A stretch of DNA of 40,279 nucleotides, from NCBI GenBank assembly GCA_002803225.1, contig NXFV01000182.1, forward strand, positions 1-40,279, in the 5' to 3' direction. Position numbers and translations under genes: made by a program. Shown here piece by piece: positions 40,245 through 40,279 of the stretch. Below the pieces are notes generated by a model. The model was given only the letters and a program-made list of their open reading frames with translations, was not told where the DNA came from and did no database searches. Source of the stretch: Gamarada debralockiae. Taxonomy: Eukaryota > Ascomycota > Leotiomycetes > Helotiales > Hyphodiscaceae. Each line of letters opens with the position of its first letter. The first letter of the stretch is position 1.

Positions 40245-40279
40245 GAAAAAAAGAAGAAAAAAAAAAAAAAAAAAAAAAA
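40245..40279 (+). repeat. A-rich tract ending in at least 23 A at the window edge
   Basis: From 40245 all bases are A except two G, with an unbroken A-run from 40257 to the end. It could be a poly(A) tail of a retroposed sequence, a homopolymer where assembly stopped, or chance. It lies about 110 bp after the stop of the truncated EEP fragment. Confidence 0.8.

Noticed and set aside
1..40279. CRISPR arrays, rRNA or tRNA genes
   Set aside because: No regularly spaced repeats and no rRNA-like sequence. I saw no tRNA cloverleaf by eye, although a short tRNA could be missed without a scan.

Overview
The window reads as nuclear DNA of a filamentous ascomycete (Pezizomycotina; the mix of families would suit Leotiomycetes, but that rank is a guess). 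The reasons are short GT-AG introns of 41-169 nt with CTRAC-like branch sites, and typical fungal families: Zn2Cys6 regulator, Clr5 domain, MFS sugar transporter, microsomal P450, GST kappa, Goodbye/TPR proteins, CFEM and LysM modules and a Crypton-like relic. Gene density is low, and about half of the recognisable loci are broken. It looks like an accessory or decaying chromosome region.

Layout, left to right. 0.1-0.6 kb: Crypton-like recombinase relic with stops at former Gln codons. 1.1-2.3 kb: frame-broken hypothetical gene. 3.2-5.5 kb: intact four-exon gene for a 653-aa protein with a 45-aa repeat. 6.0-7.2 kb: Clr5-domain gene. 8.4-9.3 kb: two-exon hypothetical gene. 10.5-12.3 kb: intact seven-exon cytochrome P450. 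13.3-14.5 kb: broken multi-pass membrane protein gene. 15.3-21.2 kb: the best functional unit, a beta-galactosidase-like glycoside hydrolase, a Zn2Cys6 regulator and an MFS sugar permease. 21.4-23.5 kb: Goodbye/TPR pseudogene. 24.6-26.9 kb: short-chain dehydrogenase, a 216-bp MITE-like element and a kappa-class GST. 28.3-29.3 kb: decayed amidohydrolase/decarboxylase. 29.8-31.9 kb: decayed secreted LysM-hevein-CFEM gene. 32.3-33.1 kb and 35.2-35.8 kb: two intact hypothetical genes. 33.9-34.0 kb: orphan ankyrin fragment. 36.0-36.8 kb: decayed chloroperoxidase-type hydrolase. 39.0-40.1 kb: decayed methyltransferase abutting a 5'-truncated endonuclease/exonuclease/phosphatase fragment, followed by a poly(A) run at the window edge.

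The 15-21 kb trio forms a self-contained pathway: permease imports a galactoside-type sugar, the cytosolic glycosidase (no signal peptide) cleaves it, and the regulator, transcribed divergently from the permease, would control both. Two exact sequence words containing CGGAT, AAAAGCTCGGATG (13 bp) and ACTTCGGATGT (11 bp), occur both upstream of the glycosidase and in the shared regulator/permease promoter. They are candidate binding sites for the regulator. One caveat is that the regulator's first intron begins with AT instead of GT, inside the zinc-cluster codons.

Exon structures were built by hand from splice signals, reading-frame continuity and remembered family patterns. No alignment was run.
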